Positions 4,272 through 11,445 of a DNA stretch of 15,348 bases are shown in pieces (within the stretch, counting starts at the first letter, position 1; each line of letters starts with the position of its first letter). The notes beneath the pieces are model-generated. The model had not been told where the DNA came from and did no database searches. It saw only the letters and a program-made list of their open reading frames with translations. The position numbers and the translations under genes were made by a program. Source of the stretch: an uncultured Oscillospiraceae bacterium (lineage in GTDB: Bacteria > Bacillota > Clostridia > Oscillospirales > Oscillospiraceae); the NCBI GenBank assembly GCA_947631805.1, contig CANRNA010000018.1, positions 1 through 15,348 of the forward strand. The letters are read 5' to 3'.

Positions 4272-6815
4272 ATGACTATGGCAGAGCAGAAGACCCCGGA
4301 CAAGATCAAAATACGCGGCGGGCGCGTGCACAACCTGAAAAACATAGACGTGGACATACCCCTTCACAAGATCGTGGGGATAGCGGGCGTCTCCGGCTCC
4401 GGCAAATCCTCCCTGGCTCTGGGCATTTTGTATGCAGAGGGGTCCCGCCGCTATCTGGAATCCCTGTCCACCTACACCCGCCGGAGAATGACCCAGGCGG
4501 AGAAGGCCCAGGTGGACGAGGTGCTGTATGTCCCGGCGGCTCTCGCCCTGCGCCAGCGGCCCGGCGTTCCCGGCATCCGCAGCACCTTCGGCACGGGGAC
4601 GGAGCTGCTGAACAGCCTGCGCCTGATGTACTCCCGCCTCGCCAGCCACCGCTGCCCCAACGGGCACTACGCCGCGCCCTCTCTGAACGTGGCGGCGGAC
4701 CTGCCGCTGGTGTGCCCCGTCTGCGGGGAGCGCTTTTTCGCGCCCGGCGCGGAGGAGCTTGCCTTCAACAGCCAGGGCGCCTGCAAAACATGCGACGGCA
4801 CGGGCATTGTCCGCACCGTGGACGAATCGACGCTGGTGCCGGACGAGTCCCTGTCCATCGATGAGGGGGCCGTGGCGCCCTGGCAGACGCTGATGTGGTC
4901 CCTGATGAAGGACATCGCCCGGGAGATGGGCGTCCGCACCGACGTGCCCTTCCGGGAGCTGACAGAGAAGGAGCGGGACATCGTCTTCCACGGTCCCGCC
5001 GTCAAGAAGAATATCATCTATCAAAACAAGACCAGCGGCGCGGCCGGAGACATGGATTTCACCTATTTCAACGCCACCTATACGGTGGAAAACGCCCTGT
5101 CCAAAGTGAAGGACGAGAAGGGCATGAAGCGAGTGGAAAAGTTCCTGCGGCAGGACATGTGCCCGGACTGCGGCGGGACGAGGCTCAGCGACGCCGCCCG
5201 GGCGCCGAGGCTCCGGGGCATCTCCCTGGCAGAGGCATGCGCCATGACCCTCTCCGACCTGACGGAGTGGGTCGCCGGGGTCCCGGCCTCCCTGCCGGAG
5301 GCCATGCGCCCCATGGCGGAGAGCATTTGCGAGTCCTTCCAGAGCGCCGCGAAGCGCCTGACCGATCTGGGGCTGTCCTACCTCACCCTGGACCGGGCCG
5401 CCTCCACCCTCTCCACCGGGGAGCGGCAGAGGATGCAGCTGGCCCGGGCGGTGCGCAACCGCACCACCGGCGTGCTGTATGTCCTGGACGAGCCCTCCAT
5501 CGGTCTGCACCCGTCGAATTTGGAAGGGCTGACCGGCGTGATGCACGACCTGGTGGCCGACGGCAATTCGGTGGTGCTGGTGGATCACGACACCAATATA
5601 CTGGATCAGGCGGACTGGCTCATCGAGCTGGGGCCGGAGGCAGGCGCGGGCGGCGGCACGATCATCGCCCAAGGCACCCTCGCCCAGGTGGAGGATGACC
5701 CGCGTTCGCGGATAGGGAGCTTTCTCGCCGGGAGGGCGGCCATCCGTGTGGGAAAACACGTTCCCCCGGAGCAGATGTTCTCCCTGGGGACCATCCACCT
5801 GTCCACATCGAATATCCACACGGTAAAACCGCTGGAGGTGGACTTCCCCAAGGGGCGGCTCATCGCGGTGACAGGCGTATCCGGCTCTGGCAAGACCACC
5901 ATGGTCCTGGAGAGCCTCATCCCGGCGCTGGAGGCCTCCATCCGGGGCGGCCAGCTCCCGCGGCACGTGAAGGCCGTCTCCGCCGACGGCATCGCCCAGG
6001 TGAAGCTCATCGACGCCACGCCCATCGGGATAAACGTCCGCTCCACGGTGGCCACCTACGCCGACGTCCACGACGAGCTGCGAAAGGTATTCGCCAAGAC
6101 GGCGGACGCGAGAGAGCGGGGACGCAGGGCAGGGGATTTTTCCTACAACACGGGAGCGCTGCGGTGTCCCACCTGCGACGGCACGGGCACCATCAATCTG
6201 GACGTTCAGTTCCTGCCGGACGTGGAGATACCCTGCCCGGACTGCGGCGGCTCCCGCTACGGAAAAGAGGCCAGCCTCATCCGGCGGGTGCCGAAGCCCG
6301 GCGGCAGGGCCAGCACCCTTCCCGAGCTCATGGACATGAGCATAGACGAGGCCCTGACCGCCTGCGCCGACCTTCCCCTGGTGGCGCGAAGGCTCGCCAT
6401 GCTGAAAGAGCTCGGCCTGGGGTATCTGACCCTGGGCGAGGAGACGCCCAGCCTGTCCGGCGGAGAGGCCCAGCGGCTGAAGCTGGCCAGCGAGATGGGG
6501 CGGGGCCAGGCGGACGCGGTATTCGTCTTCGACGAGCCCACCATCGGCCTGCATCCCCTGGATGTGGAGACGCTGCTCCACGTGTTTGAACGCCTGATCG
6601 AAAACGGCGCAACGGTCATTGTCATCGAGCACGATTTGGATGTCATACGAAACGCGGATTACGTGATAGACATGGGGCCGGACGGCGGCGTCCACGGCGG
6701 AGAGATCGTCGCGGCCGGGCCGCCGGAGGCGCTCTGCGGCTGTGAACGCAGCAAGACGGGGGCGTACTTAAAGCGATATATGGCGAAGGCGGAGAGAGCG
6801 GAAAGCCGCCCCTGA
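4272..6815 (+). CDS. UvrA-like ABC ATPase, short class without UvrB-binding domain
   Basis: A tandem ABC ATPase of the UvrA family, 847 residues against about 940 for housekeeping UvrA. ATP site 1 has Walker A GVSGSGKS at 39-46 and an altered signature LSTGERQR (from 380). Site 2 has GVSGSGKT at 535-542 and LSGGEAQR (from 728). Both Walker B regions read DEP[ST]IGLHP. The C-terminal zinc module is intact: C632-x2-C635-x19-C655-x2-C658. The stretch after the first Walker A goes almost directly from CPNGH to CPVCG and CKTCDGTG, so the roughly 100-residue UvrB-binding insertion is missing. This is typical of UvrA2/DrrC-like proteins linked to tolerance of DNA-binding drugs. ATG 4278 is an alternative start (AGGA lies 4 or 10 nt upstream). 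The frame extends to 4092 but without a ribosome binding site. Confidence 0.88.
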   Translation: MTMAEQKTPDKIKIRGGRVHNLKNIDVDIPLHKIVGIAGVSGSGKSSLALGILYAEGSRRYLESLSTYTRRRMTQAEKAQVDEVLYVPAALALRQRPGVPGIRSTFGTGTELLNSLRLMYSRLASHRCPNGHYAAPSLNVAADLPLVCPVCGERFFAPGAEELAFNSQGACKTCDGTGIVRTVDESTLVPDESLSIDEGAVAPWQTLMWSLMKDIAREMGVRTDVPFRELTEKERDIVFHGPAVKKNIIYQNKTSGAAGDMDFTYFNATYTVENALSKVKDEKGMKRVEKFLRQDMCPDCGGTRLSDAARAPRLRGISLAEACAMTLSDLTEWVAGVPASLPEAMRPMAESICESFQSAAKRLTDLGLSYLTLDRAASTLSTGERQRMQLARAVRNRTTGVLYVLDEPSIGLHPSNLEGLTGVMHDLVADGNSVVLVDHDTNILDQADWLIELGPEAGAGGGTIIAQGTLAQVEDDPRSRIGSFLAGRAAIRVGKHVPPEQMFSLGTIHLSTSNIHTVKPLEVDFPKGRLIAVTGVSGSGKTTMVLESLIPALEASIRGGQLPRHVKAVSADGIAQVKLIDATPIGINVRSTVATYADVHDELRKVFAKTADARERGRRAGDFSYNTGALRCPTCDGTGTINLDVQFLPDVEIPCPDCGGSRYGKEASLIRRVPKPGGRASTLPELMDMSIDEALTACADLPLVARRLAMLKELGLGYLTLGEETPSLSGGEAQRLKLASEMGRGQADAVFVFDEPTIGLHPLDVETLLHVFERLIENGATVIVIEHDLDVIRNADYVIDMGPDGGVHGGEIVAAGPPEALCGCERSKTGAYLKRYMAKAERAESRP

Positions 6816-6885
6816 CCGCCGCCCCCTCCCCTGCAGGCGAAAACCACCAACCGTTACGGGGCCCTATTTTTGTGCAAGTTCGCCT

Positions 6886-6914
6886 TTGACGCCTGGGGGC
6901 CGGGCAGGTATAAT
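6886..6914 (+). promoter_or_regulatory. Strong promoter of the MATE gene
   Basis: TTGACG (6886-6891), a 17-bp spacer and TATAAT (6909-6914) give a near-consensus sigma-A promoter in the uvrA-MATE intergenic region. Transcription should start near 6921, at the foot of the leader hairpin. Confidence 0.8.
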
Positions 6915-6920
6915 GAAAAT

Positions 6921-6973
6921 ACAACGTGTAGCACGACATGCGTAAACCCGGTTGCGTGCTGCGCGTTGTTTTT
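6921..6973 (+). terminator. Terminator-like hairpin in the MATE leader
   Basis: Nucleotides 6921-6935 pair continuously with 6955-6969 (15 bp including two G-T wobbles) around a 19-nt loop, followed by TTTTT (6969-6973). The structure begins at the predicted transcription start and ends 22 nt before the MATE start codon. It therefore looks like an intrinsic terminator inside the 5' leader, as in attenuation. It could instead be a 5' stabilising hairpin. No leader peptide with a ribosome binding site was found. Confidence 0.6.
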
Positions 6974-6995
6974 CTATGCGTGAAAGGAAGTCAAA

Positions 6996-8432
6996 ATGGA
7001 AAAAGAAGCAAATCGTTTCCTGGGCGATGCGCCCATCGGAAAGCTCATGGGAAAGTACGCCGTGCCCTGCATCGTCTCCCTTCTGGTGGGGGCGCTGTAC
7101 AACATCGTGGACCAGATATTCATCGCCAACGCCGCGTACCTGGGCTCCTACGGCAACGCGGCCAACACGGTGGTGTTTCCCCTGACGGTCATCGCCCTGG
7201 CCGTCGCCGTCATGATAGGGGACGGCTGCTGCGCCTTCGTGAGTCTGAGCCTTGGCAAAAACGAGATGTCGGACGCCCGGAAGAGCGTGGGCAGCGCAGT
7301 GGTCATGACCGTGGTCAGCGGCATAGTCCTCTGCGCCGTATATCTCCTCTTTGCCGACCCCATCATCGCCATGTTCGGCGGTACGGTGAACGACGAGACC
7401 TTCCGGTATTCCAAAGAGTACTTCTTCTGGATAACCCTGGGCGTGCCCTTTTATATGTTCGGCCAGGCCATGAACCCCATCATCCGGGCGGACGGCTCCC
7501 CCCGGTTCGCCATGGCGTCCACCCTGGCGGGGGCGCTCATCAACATCCTCCTGGACCCGCTATTCATCTTCGTCCTCCGCTGGGGCATGATGGGCGCGGC
7601 GGTGGCCACGGTGCTGGGCCAGGTGGTCACGGCGGCGCTGGCCGTGTGGTATCTGATGCGGATGCGGCTGGTCCGCCCGGCGAAGGGCGACTACCGCCCG
7701 GACCGGCACGTCGCCGGGCGCACCCTGACCCTGGGCGTCACCAGCTTCCTGTCCCAGATATCCCTGGTGGCGTCCATGGCCGCCATCAACAACATGCTGC
7801 GCCAGTACGGCGCGCTGGACGCCGTGTTCGGCCAGGCCCAGTATGCCCAGATACCCATGGCGGTGGTGGGCATCGTGATGAAGTTCTTCCAGATCGTCAT
7901 CTCCGTGGTGGTGGGCATGGCGGCGGGGTGCATCCCTATCGCGGGCTACAACATGGGCGCGGGGCTCAGGGGCCGGGTACGGAGCCTCTTTTCCCGGCTG
8001 CTGGTAGCGGAGGCAGCCGTGGGGGCCGCGGCCCTCGTCATCGTGGAGTGCTTCCCGGCCCGGCTCATCGCCATTTTCGGCGCGGCCAACGAAAGCGCGT
8101 ACTACACCGCCTTCGCCCTCCGGTCCTTCCGCATCTATCTTTGCATGGTGTTGTTCGCCTGCGTGAACAAGGCGTGCTTCATCTTCCTTCAGGCCATGGG
8201 CAAAGCCCTGGCCTCCACCATGCTCAGCATGGTGCGGGAGATCGTGTTCGGCGTGGGGCTGGCGCTGCTCCTGCCCCGGTTCTTCGGGCTGGACGGCGTG
8301 CTCTATTCCATGCCTGTGTCCGATGCGCTCACCTTCCTTATCGCCGCCGCGCTCATCATAAGGACCTACAGGGACCTGGGCAGCGAGCCGAAGCCCCTCG
8401 CCCGGCCCAGGCCGCACCTTTTCAAAGCGTAA
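6996..8432 (+). CDS. MATE-family multidrug exporter
   Basis: A 478-residue polytopic membrane protein of the MATE family, which exports cationic drugs or metabolites in exchange for Na+ or H+. About 12 hydrophobic segments are visible, in two similar halves. Clostridial MATE features include PIGKLMGKYAVPCI at the N-terminus, LYNIVDQIFIAN in helix 1-2, NPIIRADGSPRFAM and ALINILLDPLFIF in the middle, and IPIAGYNMGAG in the second half. Length is normal. AAAGGAAG lies 5 nt before the ATG. It has its own strong promoter and a terminator-like leader, so it is probably regulated separately from the uvrA-like gene upstream, although both would suit a response to toxic small molecules. The substrate cannot be predicted. 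Confidence 0.92.
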   Translation: MEKEANRFLGDAPIGKLMGKYAVPCIVSLLVGALYNIVDQIFIANAAYLGSYGNAANTVVFPLTVIALAVAVMIGDGCCAFVSLSLGKNEMSDARKSVGSAVVMTVVSGIVLCAVYLLFADPIIAMFGGTVNDETFRYSKEYFFWITLGVPFYMFGQAMNPIIRADGSPRFAMASTLAGALINILLDPLFIFVLRWGMMGAAVATVLGQVVTAALAVWYLMRMRLVRPAKGDYRPDRHVAGRTLTLGVTSFLSQISLVASMAAINNMLRQYGALDAVFGQAQYAQIPMAVVGIVMKFFQIVISVVVGMAAGCIPIAGYNMGAGLRGRVRSLFSRLLVAEAAVGAAALVIVECFPARLIAIFGAANESAYYTAFALRSFRIYLCMVLFACVNKACFIFLQAMGKALASTMLSMVREIVFGVGLALLLPRFFGLDGVLYSMPVSDALTFLIAAALIIRTYRDLGSEPKPLARPRPHLFKA

Positions 8433-8446
8433 AAAAGCAAAAAATC

Positions 8447-8475
8447 AGCGGGAACATCGGCGCGATGTTCCCGCT
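8447..8475. terminator. Hairpin between MATE and the amidohydrolase unit
   Basis: A perfect 13-bp stem (8447-8459 with 8463-8475) with a 3-nt loop, 14 nt after the MATE stop and between converging genes. It has the GGGAACATC variant of the hairpin core found at 1530, 10199 and 11716. An A-rich stretch precedes it, so for minus-strand transcripts a T-run follows the stem. Confidence 0.75.
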
Positions 8476-8500
8476 TACAGCTTAACAAGGGGGAAGCTGT

Positions 8501-8611
8501 TTATTCTTCATTTTCCGCTCCTTCAAGTACCCACGGCAGCCAATCGCAGAAACCCAAATCAAAATGCGGTTCGGGGAAACCGGGCGCTCCAGCTCTTTGC
8601 AATGACCTCAT
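8501..8611 (-). CDS. Possible 36-codon ORF overlapping the amidohydrolase 3' end
   Basis: A short frame begins at ATG 8611 inside the amidohydrolase gene, overlaps its last 53 nt and continues to TAA at 8501. AGGAGG (8622-8627) lies 10 nt upstream of this ATG. The product is protein-like beyond the overlap, rich in acidic and aromatic residues (PEPHFDLGFCDWLPWVLEG). It is either a small translationally coupled protein or the true end of the amidohydrolase displaced by a one-base frameshift. No family was recognised. Moderate confidence that it is coding, low confidence in which reading is right. Confidence 0.45.
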   Translation of the reverse strand: MRSLQRAGAPGFPEPHFDLGFCDWLPWVLEGAENEE

Positions 8612-9440
8612 ACGATTCAGGCCTCCTGTTTCTCAAATTCTGCGCTTCCCGCTTTCTGTATTCTCTGAGCATGGCTATATCCAGCCGGGCAAGAAAGATG
8701 CCCTCGGCTCCGTCCGCCTCCAACACGCACATATCCCGGGAGCCGGGGAGCTCCGGCAGGTACGCCACGCCGTCAAACAGCGTGGAGCGGCCGTTGCAGT
8801 CCGGGTGGGGAGCGGGATAATTGCAGGTGGCGATGGCGAGCATATTTTCATAGGCGCGGCCCCGCAGCTGAGACAGGCGGTTTATTTCCATCGGGCAGGC
8901 GTTGGGCACGAGCAAAAGCTCCGCGCCCTTGAGCATGAGGACCCTGGCGCTCTCCGGGAACTCCCGGTCATAGCAGATCATGGAGCCCACCATGATGTCC
9001 CCCTTTGCGGTGTCCAGCTTGGCAACGGCAAATTCGTCTCCCGCGCACAGGACGCTCTCGTCATCCGCCTCCCCAAAATCGCAGATATGGACCTTGGAAT
9101 ACTGATAGACCAGCCTCCCGTAACGGTCAAAAAGGCAAATGGTATTTCTCGGCCCGCGGCCGCTCTTCTCCAAAAAGGTGATGCCTATGGCCATTTCCAG
9201 CTCCCTTGCGAGGGAACTAAAGCGCATGACGAATCCTCCGTCCGCGGGAACGGCCAGCCGGTCCAGTTCGTCCGTGTCATGGGGGATGACATACCCGCTG
9301 CTCCACATCTCCGGGAACAAGGCGATGTCCGCGCCCTGCTCCCGGGCCTCCTTGCAGCACCGAACGCCTTTTTCCATGTTCTGCGCAAGACCCCCCGCGG
9401 GCAGTATTTGGAGAAGGGCGATATTTATCGAATCGGTCAT
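8559..9440 (-). CDS. Carbon-nitrogen hydrolase (nitrilase superfamily)
   Basis: A 293-residue cytosolic C-N hydrolase that would cleave a non-peptide C-N bond in an amide, carbamoyl compound or nitrile. The catalytic triad is visible: E44 in ALFPEMW, K116 in YSKVHIC and C156 in MICYDREFPE. The NxxRAYEN-like segment (LRGRAYENMLAIATCNY) is also present, as in amidase-type members. ATG 9440 is preferred over GTG 9443 because GAGGA sits 7 nt upstream. The stop at 8559 comes soon after YEVIAK, and a second frame with protein-like sequence continues for 25 codons, so the natural C-terminus may be displaced. Substrate unknown. It lies downstream of the GNAT gene on the same strand only after a reversed order: the GNAT stop is 68 nt upstream of this start, so read-through is possible. 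Confidence 0.88.
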   Translation of the reverse strand: MTDSINIALLQILPAGGLAQNMEKGVRCCKEAREQGADIALFPEMWSSGYVIPHDTDELDRLAVPADGGFVMRFSSLARELEMAIGITFLEKSGRGPRNTICLFDRYGRLVYQYSKVHICDFGEADDESVLCAGDEFAVAKLDTAKGDIMVGSMICYDREFPESARVLMLKGAELLLVPNACPMEINRLSQLRGRAYENMLAIATCNYPAPHPDCNGRSTLFDGVAYLPELPGSRDMCVLEADGAEGIFLARLDIAMLREYRKREAQNLRNRRPESYEVIAKSWSARFPRTAF

Positions 9441-9508
9441 CACAGTTTCCTCTCTGTTATGCTTATTTACCCGGCCAGCCCTGGTCGTTCCCGGAAAAGG
9501 GGAAAATG

Positions 9509-9985
9509 TCAGAACGCACGTTGGAAGTACTGCGATTTTCTTCCGTCCTCAATAAATTCTTCAACAAATGAAAAACCGCTCTTTTCGAGGACTTTGATAG
9601 AGGCCCGATTGTCGGAAAACGTAAAGGCCCCCATCGTTCGCGGCGGGAACTTTTTCCTGACCTCGCACAAAAACAGGGAGACCGCTGCCGTTGCGATTCC
9701 CTTGTTCCAGTATGAGGCATCAAACACGCAATAGCTCAACATGGCGTTTGGCGTCCCGGCATAGTCGATACAATAGCACCACACGTCACCGACATATACC
9801 CCATCGGCGACGATGGTCCTCCCGAAGCTGGCCGCCCCAGGAAGAAGCGTATCCCGATAGTCCTGCAGCGCTTCTTCCAGGGTCTTGGCTTTTTGCGGCA
9901 GCGTGGACTTGATCGTCTGCTGTTGTGCCCTGTAAAAATACAAAGCAACGGTTTCAGCCGTTCTTTCTCCCAGTTCTATCTTCAT
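9509..9985 (-). CDS. GNAT-family N-acetyltransferase
   Basis: A 158-residue acetyltransferase transferring an acetyl group from acetyl-CoA to an amine. The central strand and acetyl-CoA loop are visible as YCVFDASYWNKGIATAAVS (the loop corresponds to R/Q-x-x-G-x-G/A), followed by the family's late motif SDNRASIKVLEKSGF. This layout is close to the RimJ/RimL-like acetyltransf_3 group. The ATG at 9985 is supported by AGGTGA 5 nt upstream and by a TTGCGC-17-TATAAT promoter giving a leader of about 30 nt; a frame running to 10120 is rejected because it would cross this promoter. Substrate unknown. Its promoter and leader are nearly duplicated in front of the P-loop kinase gene. Confidence 0.88.
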   Translation of the reverse strand: MKIELGERTAETVALYFYRAQQQTIKSTLPQKAKTLEEALQDYRDTLLPGAASFGRTIVADGVYVGDVWCYCIDYAGTPNAMLSYCVFDASYWNKGIATAAVSLFLCEVRKKFPPRTMGAFTFSDNRASIKVLEKSGFSFVEEFIEDGRKSQYFQRAF

Positions 9986-9999
9986 GTTTTCACCTATAG

Positions 10000-10051
10000 C
10001 CGACCTTCTGTGCCGTGGCGTCATTATACCCTCCCGTCCCCAAAAGCGCAA
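10000..10051 (-). promoter_or_regulatory. GNAT gene promoter (duplicated element, copy 1)
   Basis: Minus-strand TTGCGC (complement of 10046-10051), 17-bp spacer, TATAAT (complement of 10023-10028). The 32 nt at 10000-10031, covering -10 box and leader, match 10785-10816 at 28 of 32 positions. Confidence 0.7.
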
Positions 10052-10155
10052 GGGCGGGGCGCCCGTATTCCCGGAGCCCATGGGAAGAAAGAGAAGGGTA
10101 CGTCTTGATAATATGGCCATATCATGGTGCCGATCAGCGATGCCGCCGATTCAAT

Positions 10156-10211
10156 GGCGGACGGGCTTATTTCCATTGACACGACCGCGCTATAAGGCGG
10201 CGGGAGCATCG
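10156..10211. repeat. 56-nt intergenic repeat, copy 1
   Basis: Matches 11672-11727 at 49 of 56 positions and runs into the terminator-like hairpin that begins at 10199. It lies downstream of the minus-strand kinase gene, just as copy 2 lies downstream of the minus-strand MFS gene. Both copies keep an open minus-strand frame. Confidence 0.75.
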
Positions 10212-10228
10212 TTTGAGATGCTCCCGCC
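10199..10228 (-). terminator. Hairpin downstream of the P-loop kinase gene
   Basis: A perfect 12-bp GC-rich stem (10199-10210 with 10217-10228) with a 6-nt loop, 7 nt past the kinase stop on the minus strand. Same GGGAGCATC core as the hairpins at 1530, 8447 and 11716. The T-run is weak. Confidence 0.65.
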
Positions 10229-10235
10229 CTGTTAT

Positions 10236-10766
10236 TCAGCCTTTTAACACTATCTCCACGGCCTCATTGATGATGTCCTCAAGCTCCTTTGCGCCGTCGA
10301 TCACATAATCAGAAGCCGACAGGTGATCCTTCACCATCTGAACATAAGCAATCCTCGCGTGTTTCAAATATGTATTCATCTCATTACGTATCTCATCCGC
10401 CGTAACCTCTTTCATATCTCTGAGAACGCGCCGCGCCATTGCTATATCCAAAGGGGTATCAATAAAAATGCAGCAATCCAGATAGTCCCTGATCATATCA
10501 TGCTGATATGCAAATGGGTAGTCCAACAGCAGATAGTCATATTTGCCGCTGCGGATGACGCTTTCGATATCCGCTTTTAACGGAGTTAAGTCCCATACGT
10601 TAACATCCGCCCCCTCCGATACCCACTCAGAGAAGTCCTCAACTTCTCCCTTAAATGTGTAGTCGTCAAAGTGAAGTACCGCCGTCCTTGGCAATCGGTC
10701 TTTCATTGCGTTGACGACCGTTGTCTTTCCGCCTGCTGTCACGGCTCCGATCGCTATTATTTTCAT
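10236..10766 (-). CDS. P-loop nucleoside/uridine kinase-like protein
   Basis: A 176-residue P-loop NTPase of the nucleoside or uridine kinase-like group. The N-terminal strand-loop-helix MKIIAIGAVTAGGKTTV contains the Walker A lysine K14; the first loop position is Ala-Val-Thr-Ala rather than the usual Gly-Ser-Gly. HFDDYTF at about 32-38 corresponds to the acidic substrate-binding segment of uridine kinases, YDYLLLDYPFAY at about 76-87 to Walker B, and ARRVLRDM around 110-117 to the arginine-rich lid. Probably phosphorylates a small metabolite, identity unknown. AGGAGC lies 5 nt before the ATG. It has its own promoter, similar to that of the GNAT gene, 40 nt upstream. Confidence 0.85.
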   Translation of the reverse strand: MKIIAIGAVTAGGKTTVVNAMKDRLPRTAVLHFDDYTFKGEVEDFSEWVSEGADVNVWDLTPLKADIESVIRSGKYDYLLLDYPFAYQHDMIRDYLDCCIFIDTPLDIAMARRVLRDMKEVTADEIRNEMNTYLKHARIAYVQMVKDHLSASDYVIDGAKELEDIINEAVEIVLKG

Positions 10767-10784
10767 AGCATGCTCCTATAGATC

Positions 10785-10837
10785 CCGACCTTCCGCGCCA
10801 TGGCCTCATTATACCCCGACGCCTACAAAAAGCGCAT
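10785..10837 (-). promoter_or_regulatory. Kinase gene promoter (duplicated element, copy 2)
   Basis: Minus-strand TATAAT (complement of 10808-10813) with ATGCGC as the likely -35 box 18 bp upstream. The 32 nt at 10785-10816 match the GNAT promoter/leader at 28 of 32 positions, and the AAAAGCGCA near the -35 is also shared. Confidence 0.65.
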
Positions 10838-10842
10838 GGAGC

Positions 10843-11142
10843 TCAGCCCGCACTCTCCGCCAGAACGCCCTCCGCATAGAGGGTCTCCGGCGCTATATCT
10901 ATATCCCCGTCGCACCACACCGCCGTACCGTAGTCAATATAGACGCCTCTGAACATATCCATATCCGCCAGGGGCGCAAAAGCGGGCATACTCAGCAGCG
11001 GCTTGAAATCGAACACCTTCGCCTCGCCCGTGCTGAATCGGACCCACAGCCTATGCCCCTCCATTGGCCGAACGCCGGACACGCTCACAGCATGGGAAGG
11101 CACCCCCGCATAGGCAATTCCATCCACTATATACACGGTCAT
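10843..11142 (-). CDS. DUF2442 domain protein
   Basis: A 99-residue protein of the DUF2442 family, recognised by the strand pattern GHRLWVRFSTGEAKVFDFKPLL near the middle and the acidic, aromatic end (GVYIDYGTAVWCDGDIDIAPETLY). Its function is not established. It follows the DUF4160 gene by 7 nt; these two families are often adjacent and sometimes proposed to act as a pair. AGGAGG is only 2 nt before the ATG at 11142 but 8 nt before a GTG at 11136, so the true start may be two codons later. Confident on family, uncertain on start. Confidence 0.82.
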   Translation of the reverse strand: MTVYIVDGIAYAGVPSHAVSVSGVRPMEGHRLWVRFSTGEAKVFDFKPLLSMPAFAPLADMDMFRGVYIDYGTAVWCDGDIDIAPETLYAEGVLAESAG

Positions 11143-11149
11143 TACCTCC

Positions 11150-11416
11150 TCATTGCAGCGGCGCGATCTTGCCGAACGGGATACCACGCACCGCGTTGTT
11201 CCAAGCAGCATAAAGCTCATCCTCATGGATAGCCGCCCACGCCTGGACGAGTTTGAGCTGTTTCACCGGCAGACTGCCTGCCAGCAGTTCTCCGTCAATA
11301 CCGACAGACGCCTCATACTCCGCATACATCACATGAAAATGCGGTTTGTTGTGTTGCCCATCATCCATATAGATCATTTTGATTATGATATTGTAGAACC
11401 GACAAAGTTCAGGCAT
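11150..11416 (-). CDS. DUF4160 domain protein
   Basis: An 88-residue DUF4160 protein. The family signature is clear: an N-terminal MPELCRFYNIIIKMIY strand region, KPHFHVMYAEYEASV, and the basic-aromatic helix LKLVQAWAAIHEDELYAAW. Function is not established; it commonly pairs with DUF2442, here 7 nt downstream. The ATG at 11416 has AGAGGTGA a few bases upstream. A GTG at 11449, overlapping the stop of the truncated MNT gene, could extend it by 11 residues, but these do not resemble the family. Probably co-transcribed with the MNT remnant from the promoter at 11622-11650. Confidence 0.85.
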   Translation of the reverse strand: MPELCRFYNIIIKMIYMDDGQHNKPHFHVMYAEYEASVGIDGELLAGSLPVKQLKLVQAWAAIHEDELYAAWNNAVRGIPFGKIAPLQ

Positions 11417-11445
11417 CGTGATCACCTCTAAACTTTCCAATGTCC

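Noticed and set aside
4089..6695. 868-codon minus-strand open frame opposite the uvrA-like gene
   Set aside because: Antisense shadow of a GC-rich gene: low-complexity His/Gly/Arg/Ala-rich translation, no domain, while the plus strand has clear Walker and zinc motifs.
6938..8485. 515-codon plus-strand frame overlapping the MATE gene, starting in its leader with a possible leader peptide (MRKPGCVLR...)
   Set aside because: It has no ribosome binding site at 6938, does not stop before the MATE gene, and its translation is Arg/Gly/Pro-rich noise. The MATE frame has normal membrane helices.
9986..10120. 45-codon N-terminal extension of the GNAT protein
   Set aside because: It runs through the TTGCGC-17-TATAAT promoter and lacks a ribosome binding site, whereas ATG 9985 has AGGTGA.
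10174..10196. TTGACA and TATAA within the 56-nt repeats as a plus-strand promoter
   Set aside because: Spacing is only 9 bp in both copies, too short for sigma-A recognition, and no plus-strand gene follows.
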